64,000 bases of DNA from positions 1,163,001-1,227,000 of the forward strand of contig WPIO01000003.1 of NCBI GenBank assembly GCA_009760855.2, read 5' to 3'. Position 1 is the first letter of the stretch. Every line of letters begins with the position of its first letter. The position numbers and the translations under genes were made by a program. This document shows positions 45,963 to 56,899 of this stretch, in pieces. Source of the stretch: Cristatella mucedo. Lineage: Eukaryota; Bryozoa; Phylactolaemata; Cristatellidae. The notes beneath the pieces were generated by a model. The model was given only the letters and a program-made list of their open reading frames with translations. It searched no databases and was not told where the DNA came from.

Positions 45963-46115
45963 ATAACCATGCTATTCTTGCTGTTTACTGAAAATGCTAT
46001 CACTAACCATTCGATCTCGCATTTTGTACAGCAAACGTTAAGTGCCTAGAAAGACATTAAGTTCTCTGAGGGCGCTATATCAAATTTATTAATAATGTTA
46101 TTACTATTGTCATTA
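45963..46115 (+). mobile_element. LINE first family, second 3' tail in tandem
   Basis: A further copy of only the last ~150 bases (ending AAGTTCTCTGAGGGCGC plus ATT/TTA repeats) lies directly after the previous one. Confidence 0.7.
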
Positions 46116-46194
46116 TTATAATCTATGCGAGAGGCAGCATACCAACCGACGCCCGCATATCAGTTATGCTTCCGGATTTGGCCTTGACATAGAG

Positions 46195-46530
46195 CTGATT
46201 TGAGCTCTAGGTCACCAAGCCGTCGGTGTACGTCATGGCCATCGGTAAAAGCCAGAAACCCTCCGTCGCTGTCAAATGGAACTCCATACGGATTATGGAT
46301 ATGGACTTCTTATGCTACGGTACGAGCGCTGTCTACTTCCTAACAGTCGTCTTCGCTACTGTCACCATACCTGCATGCGTCGGTGCAGCACTTTCGAGTC
46401 ACTAGCCGCTATACAAGGTTCAGGCGTCTCCGGTATTTGTCGCGCGTCGGCTGAGACTGGCACCGCTACGAGCGCTCCGTGTTTGCTGCCCAGCTCTGTC
46501 CGGACGAGGAAGCCGCACGCCATGTTTTTA
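46195..46530 (+). repeat. unclassified dispersed repeat, copy 2
   Basis: Second copy of the 9.05-9.36 kb repeat in the same orientation. It is less CpG-rich than copy 1 at several matched sites (CGGTGTACGTCATGGCCATC). Confidence 0.55.
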
Positions 46531-47177
46531 GCGCTGCACACTCATTCTAGAAGAGGCTGGAGAAGCCTTACGGGGCAAGCCCTCGGCGTGCCAATTCAGG
46601 CTCTACTTCCAGAGGAGGTTGTTTCAATTTTTCAATTTTAGCGAGACGGGCAAATCGTAATGCGGGCTGAAAGGGTGGGAGTCGAGTTTCTACGGCGCGC
46701 TGCTTCCCGGCAGGGTTCCTACTGCGTGCTGCACCTTGATTTACCAGGCTTAAAAGGAAGCCGCAGAGACGTTCTTTTAGTTTCTTTTATTCTTTTAAGG
46801 CTCCATTTTCGAGCCCATTCGAGCTTCAGATTTGCAAAAATAGCTGTACGTTCGCACAAGCTCTCTAACCTTGTAAATGTGCATGATGTGCGGGCCCTGA
46901 GAGCAGCAGAGCGCCCAAGAATAAGCGCCTAAGAGTCTTAGCGTTCAACCTGATTCGATTTGGCTATTGGCGTGGCACTGGGTTCGGCAGAGCAATGTGT
47001 ACTTTAGTCGGCTGCAAAAGACCCAGGCGCTAGACGCTCAGAAGCATGGTCTCCTGTTGACGACCAAATTTTTTCATAAAAACTATCGATAATACCGCGA
47101 GCAACGCTAGACAACCACCCGCCAAGTCTGGCGGGAAATGTTGATTCGTGACTTCGTCTTTTGCTGCTGCATTTCTG
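46531..47177. other. nothing recognised
   Basis: No exon or known repeat seen. Confidence 0.4.
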
Positions 47178-47223
47178 TGGTCTCTCTCTCTCTCTCCCTC
47201 TCCCTCTCCCTCTCTCTCTCTCT

Positions 47224-47285
<62 letters not shown>
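47178..47285 (+). repeat. (TC)n microsatellite
   Basis: TC with CCCTCTCCC interruptions. Confidence 0.95.
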
Positions 47286-47288
<3 letters not shown>

Positions 47289-47574
47289 ATGTCGATGCAG
47301 GCGCGACTGACGAAAGGCTTAAGCAATTCAAGAATTTTTCATCTTCTGCTTCTCATTTAGTCTCTGCAGCACGTGGTTGCTGGTGCGAAGGAAATTCTCT
47401 TTCAAAATATTTTCTTTCATGATCTCGATTTGTATTAACCTGAAAATGTACTTGCCGTGAATTTAAAGTCTAATATTATTTTGCAGCCATTTAAAATACT
47501 GAAAAACAGAGCACAACGACTCATATTTAAAGCTCACTTTCCGGGCTGCTATTTTTATTGTGCCTCCAATTCAG

Positions 47575-47670
47575 CTGAGGCGGAAGCGGATGAACCGGAA
47601 GCTGACAGTGACCTCAGCGGGGTCAGTGGCGGGGTCACTGCGTACACAGAGCCCATCCAGGCTGCTGCCG
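47575..47670 (+). CDS. possible internal mini-exon, unidentified
   Basis: The acceptor TTATTGTGCCTCCAATTCAG and donor GTACGTCG bound exactly 96 bases. One frame is open and acidic (AEAEADEPEADSDLSGVSGG, then VTAYTEPIQAAA). A length that is a multiple of three would allow symmetric splicing. No recognised domain. It could be chance. Confidence 0.3.
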
Positions 47671-48879
47671 GTACGTCGTGGCCACCTTTTAAAAAATCCT
47701 TTGTGTGGAGCTCTAGAATTAAAATGTCGAATTTAAACTATGACTGCATGCATGTGCAAATTAGCGCAGTATCTCCCCCTTTCCCGCTCCATTTTCACGA
47801 CTCTCGTTTGGTGCTATACCCTTGTTGTAAGCATGTCAATATATCGCGAAAGACTCGACGGAAATGTGACGCCAGGCATGGGCAAGTGGATAACGGACTA
47901 AATAGTTAACTAACATTCTAACCTAGTTTATTAGACCTAGTTTATTAGAGAAGTTGGTTCATGATTTCGCTACGGCGCTTTGCATCTTGGCCTTAGCTGC
48001 TGCAGTTGAAGATTTAACGGAATCTGGGCAGCGAATTCGAGCAACGACCACCTCAAGCGTTACGCAGCTCAGATTGAGAATCTGGAGAGTTTGTCGCTTG
48101 TCCTTAGCTCTGCAAAAATTATGCATGAATGAGCTCACGATTTCTACCATCTTTTGCCGCGTCTTTGCCGTTCGAGGCTCCAGTCATTGCATATCCTCCG
48201 ACAACGGCTTCCCGGGCGTTTCCAGTACGAGCGGCGTTCATGCTTTCCGCTGTCGCCGCTCCGAGCGCTCGTCTTGCTCTCATATTGAGTTCATGCTTGT
48301 CGTCCCGTGCAGGTATCTGCCAGGGTACGCCGCCGTTCGTCCGCCCGCACCCCCTCCCTCGCCAGGAGGCTGTCGACGAACAGCCAACAGCAACACCGTT
48401 GCTATTAAACTGCAACGCCTGCTCTTTCGCTGAAACGGCCGTTAATTTCATAAGCCACTCCCCGCGTTCTCGCGTTAGAACTGCAGTAAATTTCTCCAGC
48501 TTAGTCGTAATAAAGTCGACGCGAACCTCTGCGACCACATATGACACATGCGTCTGAAATGCCACTCTTGATGCAATGAGCCGCTTGTTAATGACAGCTC
48601 AACACTCGATGCCGCTTTGACACCATCGTCGAGGTCACTGAGACCTGGATGAAGTCGCCACACTGTTCGTATATATAACCGATACTGTCGAGAAGGCTTC
48701 TAACTTTTTCAATTCCGATAACAACTGAAAACTCCACTGAAAACTGGCGGGAGAGTGGCCGCTGTTGCCCGCAACTATTTCAAGCCGCTCTCAGCTTCCG
48801 CTAAACCATCTTTTGAACCACTTGCTTTATTTCCCGCTTATGGTACGCTGCCCGTTGGCAATAGTTAATCGTACATCAG
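47671..48879. other. no confirmed gene
   Basis: A 148-codon minus frame (48119-48565) has a helix-prone start (KLEKFTAVLTRERGEWLMKL). It might be LINE ORF1 debris or chance. Confidence 0.35.
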
Positions 48880-48991
48880 GCAGCAGTTCCGGCTTTACAT
48901 CTGACCCTTCTGACTTTCACTCTGTCCTTAGCTCTAGGAGTCACCTATTTCCCAGTCCAGGTGATTGCAATATCCACTTTAGTTATTGATA

Positions 48992-49135
48992 AAATAAATA
49001 TAATTCATTTGTATAGCGCCCTAAGAGAACTTAATCTCTATTCAGGCGCTTCACGTATGCCACGGGGCTTGAGCCCACGGCCTCGGCCAGGCCTTGGTCG
49101 GGGCGAGCACCTTGATCACTGAGCCAAACCAGTAC
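48992..49135 (-). mobile_element. tRNA-derived SINE, family 2, inside a LINE
   Basis: The cleanest family-2 copy: TTGTATAGCGCCCTAAGAGA, ACTTAATCTCTATTCAGGCG, box B complement GGGCTTGAGCCCACGGCCTC and A box complement GCACCTTGATCACTGAGCC. Both flanks are LINE sequence. Confidence 0.75.
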
Positions 49136-49937
49136 GTAAGACACTCAGCTAATCCTCCGACGTTCAGCGAATTCAACGACGCTTTTCACGCTACGATTCT
49201 TCTGATGCTTCCGGTCATGCTCACCTTCACCTTCAAGCTCCTACACGAGTAAAAGTAGTCCACGATCTGGATCAAATTTTTTCGTCTACCATTGCACCCT
49301 AGCGACCTCTTTCGGCGCTCTTTTTGGAACGTCTGACCGTTTGCGAGTTTCGTTCTCCACTGAAAGCGTTTTTATGTCGACCAAAACTCTGCGAAATTCA
49401 AGAAACCTGATGCCTTTTGACATCGATGCTATATGCAGCCAACTCGCGCCCTCTGCCCTACTGCTTGACTTTTTACAAAGCAGAGCTCGCCGACGTCCTC
49501 GTCAAGTTTGCACCGCTGACTAAGAGGGGCGGCTACGGCCGCTGAGACCGAAGCCCAAGAGCGAGGAGCTCCGCCCCCAGAACGTCGACTGCAGCTATGG
49601 CCGCCCCACCGGTGGGCTCGCCATCCACTCCGTTCGTGCGACATTTAAAGATGCTCTTACGGCCTTATCGGTGCGTTTTCGCCGAGGCTGAGTCCGGATA
49701 GATTTGTCGGAAAAGATGGGGAATCGCGTCTAAATAACTAAACGAAATGTCAATGTCCACTGGCGAACATCTTCTTTACCGCTCCCCAGAAAGAATCCTG
49801 CCAAGGCAACCCGAACGGCAACTTGGCCGAGCGTTTCTCCACATTCTTCGTCGGTACGGACAGAAAGGATTAGAAATTACATCCCCTGACGACTGACTAT
49901 GGTGCCTGCTGGACTGCATTCTCTCATCCGCCGGCTC

Positions 49938-49946
49938 TTCTTCTCT
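49938..49946. repeat. candidate target-site duplication, left
   Basis: TTCTTCTCT directly before the left terminal repeat. It pairs with TTCTTGTCT at 53152-53160 (8 of 9 bases). The sequence is pyrimidine-rich, so a chance match is possible but unlikely given the exact abutment on both sides. Confidence 0.6.
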
Positions 49947-49963
49947 GGGTTCGACGAATTACC

Positions 49964-50187
49964 GCAATCCATGGCAATCGACGGCAATTTCCCGAGACAA
50001 TACAGCAATCTATGATTGTCTGTTACAATTACAAACATAGCTAGTGGGAGAAGATCACATTTGTTTTTGCGAAACAGTGTGCTGTATTTAAAAGTGCGAC
50101 CGCGTCCTATCAACCAATCTTGAACGTACATGCGAGAGCAATTCGCGGCAATCGACGGCAACGGCCTGGGAAAATGCGGAAATCTAT
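49964..50187 (-). repeat. 224-bp inverted repeat, left arm
   Basis: This arm is the reverse complement of 50326-50549 with two mismatches in 224 bases by my reading. It contains two inverted copies of the TTGCCGTCGATTGCC core and is the short left arm of the foldback-like element. Confidence 0.9.
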
Positions 50188-50272
50188 CCGTTGTAATTGC
50201 ACACTCGACTCAAGTCATGAGAGTCGTGGAATTTCCTAGGCGCACCAAAAATAGAGTATACACGAACGAGAA

Positions 50273-53147
50273 ATCTAAATTGGAGCTTCGCCCAGCAGTG
50301 TCCAGTATATTTTTAATGGACCATTATAGATTTCCGCATTTTCCCAGGCCGTTGCCGTCGATTGCCGCGAATTGCTCTCGCATGTACGTTCAAGATTGGT
50401 TGATAGGACGCGGTCGCACTTTTAAATACAGCACACTGTTTCGCAAAAACAAATGTGATCTTCTCCCACCAGCTATGCTTGTAATTGTAACAGACAATCA
50501 TAGATTGCTGTATTGTCTCGGGAAATTGCCGTCGATTGCCATGGATTGCCCAAGGTTGAACGCAAAAAAGGACAGCGTGTGCGCCCACAATGAGCGTTAT
50601 GTAGTAGGATAATTACAAATTAAACAGCCAATTTCAAGCAAATTTGAAACAAATTGCTGCAGAGACCGAACCATTGCCGTCGATTGCCGTGCATCGCCCT
50701 CGATTGTGCCTTTGTCGATTGTATAAAAGGATGTTGCTGCACTTTTAATGCAGTGTAGTGCAATGCGCAAGAAAAGATGGAGCTTCTCTCAGCAACTGTC
50801 GGTGTATTTGTAACTGTCCGTTATGGATTGGCGTATTTCTCCGGGTCATTGCCGTCGATTGCCGTGGGTTGCCGTCGATTGAAAGCGCATCATGGGTGCA
50901 AATTATGCGCGCACACAGGCGCATGTTATGTAGAATGATAGTTGCAGTTTATTGCAGCCAATTTTGTCAATTTTTCACGGATTTCGCTATCGGCCCCTAC
51001 CATTGCTGTTGATTGCTGACAGTTAACAAGCAAAGCATCTTGTAAGTTCTACGGTTTTACTTTGGACGCAGCGGAATGCTATATGTAATGACAATTGAGG
51101 CTTTCGCGCTGCCAATTTCTCTTCAAATCGCTGGGAATTGGGGTATTGGCCCAGGACATTGCTGCCGATTGCCGTTCATTGCTCGCGATTGTACGTGAGC
51201 GATTGGTTGAAAGGATTTTATTGCACTTTCAACATACTGGACTGTGACAGGTAAGATATATTTGATCTTGGCCCAGTCACTTTCCAGTGATTTGCAATGG
51301 ACCATAATGGATTGCCGTATTTGCCCGGGCCATTGCCGTCTGTTGCCATACATTGCCCAAGATTGAACGGTCATAGCTGGTTGAAAGTATGTGTGCACGC
51401 AGTGAGATGTTACGTGGAATGAGAATTGGAGCTTGATGCAACCGATTTCTCGTCGATTTGCCACGGATTTCGGTATCGGTCCCTGCCATTGCTGTCAATT
51501 GCCATGTTGTGTTGACAATTAACGTGCAAAATAGCTTGAAAGTCCTATGATTTCACTTTTAGCACAAAGAAATGTGAAATGCGATGACAATCGGCACTTA
51601 GCGAAGCCAATTCAGTGTCAACGTGCGTAACATCACAACGATTGTAGTAGATTTCTGCTTCGAGCCGAGCCGTTGCCGTAGATTGCCATGCATTGCCAGA
51701 GATTATACGAGCGCAATTGCTTAAAATGATGTGGTTGACTTTAACCAGTGTGCTTTGTAACATGCATTAAAAGTTGAAGCATTGCGAAACCGATTTCAGG
51801 GCATTTTGCATCAGATTGCCGTAAACTAAGTTATTGGCCCGGGCCATTGCAGTCAGTTGCAGTGCATTGCTGCCGAGTAATCGAGGCGATTACAGTAAAA
51901 TTATGGGATTACTCAATAATAATAATTAGAGTAACGTGCAATCACTATTAGAGCTTAAAGTGTATGTATTCTGGTCGTTTTTCGGGGGGTTTCGGTACAT
52001 TGACGTACTGGCCCGGGTAGTTGCAGTCGATTGCAGTGCGTTGCTGCAGAATGACCGAGGCAATTACAGTGAAGTTATGCAAGTACACAATAACCGAAGA
52101 GTAGAGCAGCGTGCAATCATAATTAGAGCTTCTATAGTACGCGTTCTGGTCGCTGTGTGGTAGATTGCAGCGGATTTCGGCGGATTGAGGTGGATTTTGG
52201 TATGGGACCGGGTCGTTGCAGTCGATTGCAATTAATTGCACGAGAACGTGTGAGCACAATGGAGCGAAATTTAGTGGATGCACTTTGAACTGAGTCTAGC
52301 TCCATATGCAATGTCAATTAGAGCTTCGTGGTGGTGATTTGAGGATGATTTGCAGTGGAATAGAGTGGGTTGTGGTAGTTTTCCTGGTCATTTCAGGCGA
52401 TTGCCGCCCATTGCCACAGTGCGAGGTTGCAACATTTTTTTTATTTTACGTGGTTGTGCACACAGCGTGGTGCACTTTAATATGCAATAAAAACTAGAGC
52501 TCGGCGCAATGTATTTCGATTTTTTATCTGGTGGATTCTGTGGATTGAAGTGGACTGCGGTATTGACCCGGGCTGCTGCAGTCGATTGCAGTGCATTGCA
52601 CGAGAATGGCCATGCCAACGCAAGTGAAATTTCTTTAATGCAATTTTCGCAGATTTTGATGTCATATGCAATCAAAAAAGGAGCTTTACGACCAGGATTT
52701 CTTTCGTTGCAGGGTGGAATGCAGTGGATGGCGGTGGATTTCGGTATTGGCCTGAGCCACTGCAATCTTATTTCAGTGGACTTCGTGAGAACGTGGGAGC
52801 GGAATCGCGCGTAGTTGTCTGGGTACATTATGCGTGTATCGTAGCTTGATATTCCAGACTTTTTGGAGCTGTTCGCAGCAGATTTGAGGTGGATTTGACA
52901 AGAACTAGAATGGATTGCGGTGGATTGTGGTGGATTGCGGTGGATTTCGGTACAGGCGTCCGGCGCGAAAGCTCATTTGCATAAGTTCGCGTGGGCGAAG
53001 TGACATAAAATTTTGTGGACACATAAATTCGAACGTGTACTATAATATCAGCACAAAATGTGAGCTCGGCAACGCTTACGTGTGGTCGTTGCTAGCCTAA
53101 ATAGAGTGGATTGCGGTGGATTTTGGTGGATTTTGGTAATTCGTCGA
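50273..53147 (+). repeat. tandem array of ~150-195 bp satellite-like monomers
   Basis: A core of the form TTGCNGTCGATTGCNGTGC recurs at about 50351, 50526, 50674, 50849, 51003, 51159, 51333, 51489, 51673, 51847, 52021, 52216, 52392, 52576 and 52760. Spacings run from 148 to 195 bases, mostly about 155 or 175. A second conserved block (AATTAGAGCTT) and a third (GTGGATTTCGGTATTGGCCC) keep fixed order within each monomer. The last monomers expand a GTGGATTGCG sub-repeat at 52910-52950 and 53105-53135. The monomers are diverged, unlike a young homogenised satellite. Confidence 0.85.
50326..50549 (+). repeat. 224-bp inverted repeat, right arm
   Basis: Partner of 49964-50187, separated by a 138-bp spacer (50188-50325). 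The identity is far higher than between neighbouring monomers (many of which are well diverged), so this inversion or duplication is recent or kept homogeneous. Confidence 0.9.
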
Positions 53148-53151
53148 ACCC

Positions 53152-53160
53152 TTCTTGTCT
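53152..53160. repeat. candidate target-site duplication, right
   Basis: TTCTTGTCT directly after the right terminal repeat. It matches the left flank at 8 of 9 positions. Confidence 0.6.
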
Positions 53161-53685
53161 CGCCCACTTCTTATCTGGGTCAACTGAGCACGCCAAGCGA
53201 GGTGCACGTGACCTCTTGCCTCTTACCGCACAACTTACGGAATGTGAACGTGCCCCCCCCCCCGGTCCCTGGTGAAGTCATTTCCTTCTGAACGTGGCCA
53301 CTGCTAGGACCCTCGCTAAAAAAAGCCTAACCTAGATCGTTGGAATTTAAGTAGCTTTCCTCCTATCTCCCTTCTGCCATTTGTATCGAAGATATGTGAG
53401 CGAGTGACGGTCCTGCAACTACACGATTGCATCAATTCATCAAATATTGCTGCTTACTTCTAATCGCGATATCAAATCGATCATACCGCTGAAAATGTTC
53501 TGGCTTTGTTTGCAATGACCTTCTAAAAATTCCGATCAGTTTAGAAGTTCTGTGCTGGTTTTCATATATTATCTTAAGAGTTTTTGTTCAGCTAGCGTCA
53601 CTCCAGCGACACCTTTCCTTAATTTGGACGTTTTTACACCAAAAAGACTGGTTATTGAAAGCTCATTATTGAGAGCTCATCATCA

Positions 53686-53781
<96 letters not shown>

Positions 53782-54070
53782 TCTTCGGTTGCTTCACTTT
53801 CACCTCTCTTTCAACTGGAGTGCCTAGCCGAAATCGAGGCTTGCTTATACAATGGTGCACCAGCCAAACTACGCATTTCGCACGCTTTCGACATCGTGTA
53901 TTCAGGACTCGAGGTTTGTACCCGTAGTTATCTGCAGCTGGTGTAAAGCTCAGCGGCTCGCCTTGTCTGCCGTCAACGGGGTAGCAGCCACGTCGCTCCG
54001 CTCCTGATTGATATTCGCCGACTCCCTATCAAGCATCGAATTTACTTTGAGATCTAGTCGTTGGCTTACA
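53161..54070 (+). mobile_element. decayed CR1/L2-type LINE, downstream half
   Basis: The reverse-transcriptase region resumes after the inserted element: KKPNLDRWNLSSFPPISLLP and FVSKICERV read near 53318-53400, the family's 'NL..YRPISLLPF.SKI.ERV' segment. Later remnants near 53935-54050 match the LQLV...ARLVC segment. A (TC)n array at 53690-53780 interrupts it. Not functional. Confidence 0.6.
53690..53779 (+). repeat. (TC)n microsatellite inside LINE sequence
   Basis: About 90 bases of uninterrupted TC. Confidence 0.95.
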
Positions 54071-54689
54071 GAGCGCTTCATTCTCTCTTTCTCGAACCAG
54101 TCTGTTTCCTATTCGATTTCCTCGTTTCTCCGCTCTTCTCTCGTAGCACCCACCCACCCACCCATCGGCCTCCCGATGTCTCGCCACGCCATCGCACTGA
54201 ATCAAAACCTGGCGGCAATCGGGTCATGAGTTCGTACGCACCGAAGTCTAGATTTATATTCTGGCTTCCGTCACCACCAATGATGACTTTGCATACAGAA
54301 ACTTCCGTTAAAGATGCGTCTGCTCCGCTCACCTTTCCTTCTATCTCTATGGCCTCTTCCTCGAGAACTCCTGACTCCTAAGCCTCGATGCCCATTACCC
54401 GTGAACTTGTCTTCGTTGTTCCTGTGTGCTTTGCATGCTTACCTGTGCATGATTCCGGCATGTCACTGACCAGACAGAGGCCACACTAAACTGCAGCCCT
54501 AAGTGTATTCTTGTGTACTTTAGCAAGCTGGTCTCGGCACAAACCTCGTGTGCGGCTGCATGCTTGCAGAAGCAGGATACGCACATTACTGCTTAGTGGC
54601 TGCTTATTGTTTCTCTTGTAGCGAGGTGTAGAACGCCTGCATATATTCGGTCTCTTATGAATTATATACGGTGCATTGCGACAGACCTG

Positions 54690-55255
54690 TCGCTATTGAT
54701 AACTGTGTTTCGATCCTAGCAAGTGAAGCTTGTGTTAGCGACGTTCGCACTTGGCTCACAGCAAACAACGGTTTCCTTGTATTGAATGACATTAAGACCA
54801 ACGAAATAGTTACGGACAAACCTAATGTCACCCAGAAACTTAAAGGCCTTACCCTCACAGTTGACTCTGCCAGCGAATCCCGTTTAGTCTCCTCCTCCTC
54901 TTTCTCCTCCTCCTCTTCCTCCTCCTCCTCCTCCTCAGGCTTCCGATCATGGCACCCGCTCGTCCAACTCTAGTCGTTCGGATGCGCTTCTTACCTTACC
55001 TCAAGTCCGTTAGAGATCGGGCATTCACCTACAACCGAGCACCCAAAGCCTGGAACTTGTTACGAACTGCCATAATGGCATTTGACCCCTGACTAGACGT
55101 TACGTTCCTCCCAGTATGCTGTATAATATTCACGTTGTTTATCAAGCATGATACAACTCACCATTCGACCGTGTTTCCTTTGCAGCAATTGTAAAGCGCC
55201 TAGAAAGAGATTGAGTTCTCTGAGGGCACTTAGCAAGTGTATTATTATTATTTCT
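54690..55255 (+). mobile_element. LINE C-terminal and 3' end fragment
   Basis: Codons near 54730-54890 read VRTWLTANNGFLVLNDIKTN and KLKGLTLTVDSAS, matching the post-catalytic region of the LINE reverse transcriptase. RDRAF...AWN follows near 55015-55060. The 3' tail ends in GAGTTCTCTGAGGGCAC plus ATT repeats at 55190-55255. A (TCC)n tract splits it. Confidence 0.65.
54890..54938 (+). repeat. (TCC)n microsatellite
   Basis: TCC/TTC units within a LINE fragment. Confidence 0.9.
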
Positions 55256-55559
55256 CAGTGTGAATTCTTCGTGTAAATTAAGTGTTCTTCGTGCTGCAAT
55301 TGTGCATGTAATTATCTACCATCGGCCGATATCGCAGGTGGGTACTACCAGCGGTTAGCAGTGCTCAGGCAGTGCGATCGGTCAAGGTCGTGCAGAATTT
55401 CATTCCTGCAGCCATTCTTCATCGTTAGTTCTAAACTGGATGACAGTCGCTGCGGCTGTACAGTGAGGCGGTGCGATCACCTACGCCCGTTACTTATAGT
55501 CAACTCTTTCCTGTCCAACTTTTATAAAGTTTTTACGTACGAGATTTTCATTTCTCACA

Positions 55560-55622
55560 GCCCCCAGAAAAGGTTGTTCGACCCCCAAAGGGGTGAGGAC
55601 CCATAGGTTGAGAACTGCTGTT
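55560..55622. mobile_element. SPIN-like hAT transposon terminus
   Basis: GTTCGACCCCCAAAGGGGT followed by GAGGACCCATAGGTTGAGAA and CTGCTG closely resembles the terminal bases of SPIN ('Space Invaders') and related hAT MITEs as I recall them. That sequence ends GACCCACAGGTTGAGAACCGCTG. I found no second terminus nearby, so this is a fragment. Confidence 0.55.
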
Positions 55623-56899
55623 CTAGCTGCCTGATCAAGGTCTTACTTAGAATCTCGCTAAAAAGTCCTGGCGAGGGGCTTGGCGCATGTTTAACTTTTA
55701 AAAGCCTCACTGCATCTTGTGAAGAAACCACAAAAACAACCATACTAACTGTAAGTATCGTAAGATGCATTCCTGGGAATCTGTCACTCCTGGCATCTCT
55801 AGCTTGGCACCGCAGTTAGACCCGACGAGCGATAATATTATTCAATCTTTGGGCACTCCAATCAATACTTTCTGCTATTTATTTATATATACTATAGCTA
55901 AAATTAGGGAAACTGCCTCCGTAAAACCAAATTAAATTGAGCCACTCACTAAATTCAAGCAGATTGGACGCACTTAGAAAAAAGCACGTTTTCACTTGGT
56001 TTACTAAGCTTTGGGGCTCATGAAAAGACGTTTGTGGAGTCAAATTGCCTGTTTCTAACAGTCACCGATCAAAGTCAAACCTTAGCCCCGCAATAAAAAC
56101 TAATTTCCTGCTTCGAGCCCGCCGGTGTAAGATGGCGGACGAACATGTTTGCATACGTTTTGTGGGCAATACGGCCTCTGCATCGCTTTGGGATACGGAT
56201 TAATGAACTATGTTCGGCTAAATATGCTTTATTTTTTAAATAAGTTGACGCAACTACAATATCTTGATTAGGCGCGTGAAGAATAAATATGAGGTTGTTC
56301 AGACCAACAGGTTTCTGGTGGCCCTGCATCCGCATGCAGTGAACCTCCACTGAATATGCGTTCTGAGAAAGTGAAAATTATTTCGAAGCCAAGCTAGTCA
56401 GTGTAGTACTGAACTTGCTGAGTCTGAAGTCACCTCTTCTTGAAAGCGGAAAGTGAATGCGTTTTAGCACTTTTTATACTGTAATAGAATGCTGTAACTG
56501 CCGAAGCGGCAGTTGTTTCAGGTATAGTCTGGTAGTCGTTTCCTGTGTAGTCTGGTACAAACTATTCAGTCCGAGTGATTCTGTGAGACGCCAGAGCTAC
56601 CAGGTCTACTTTGAGCCTTGTTCAGGATTTGAGCATTGAATTCTTAATCTACTAAGCAAGTGAATCTTCGATGTATTTATCCCTATTTAGAAGGGTACAG
56701 ATTGCATCCATTTAAATGTAATAATAATCCAATACAACACCAAAGCAAACAAGGTAGGTATAGACCAAACTTTAGATCACACTAGCGAATATAATGCAAA
56801 TAAAGTATCCAAGCACGCCAGCCTTTTGCCAGAATCAACTGTTGATGCTCATCGCTCGATATCAACCGGGCCACAGGATATTTTGCGAGCCAGAAAACG
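55623..56899. other. no confirmed gene
   Basis: The minus frame at 56075-56350 (91 codons) is unassigned. The stretch beside the hAT end may contain LINE debris. Confidence 0.4.

Larger units (their letters stand above)
48880..49946 (+). mobile_element. decayed CR1/L2-type LINE, upstream half
   Basis: Broken reading frames match the better LINE copy at 35.8-38.5 kb. They include a GDxNIHF-like endonuclease end near 48960, FNDAF and HDLDQIFSSTIAP near 49175-49310, FDIDAICSQLAPSALLLDFL near 49418 and AERFSTFFVGTDRK near 49830. Several stops and shifts are present, so it is dead. A SINE sits inside it on the other strand (48992-49135). The LINE is interrupted by the foldback-like element and resumes after 53160. 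Confidence 0.65.
49947..53151. mobile_element. foldback-like non-autonomous transposon made of ~175-bp monomers
   Basis: The element is bounded by 24-bp terminal inverted repeats (49947-49970 and 53128-53151; 22 of 24 match, with 17 contiguous: GGTAATTCGTCGAACCC read at the right end). It is flanked by TTCTTCTCT (49938-49946) and TTCTTGTCT (53152-53160), a 9-bp candidate target-site duplication with one mismatch. The body is a tandem array of diverged monomers that point left near the left end and right elsewhere. No ORF of note lies inside, so any transposase must come from another copy. A LINE is interrupted at this point and resumes on the other side. Nine-base duplications and inverted arrays of short repeats are known from foldback (FB-like) and Mutator-like elements. 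That family assignment is inference. Confidence 0.75.

Noticed and set aside
50273-53147. CRISPR-like repeat array
   Set aside because: Monomers are long, diverged and contiguous, with no identical short repeats separating unique spacers. The context is eukaryotic.
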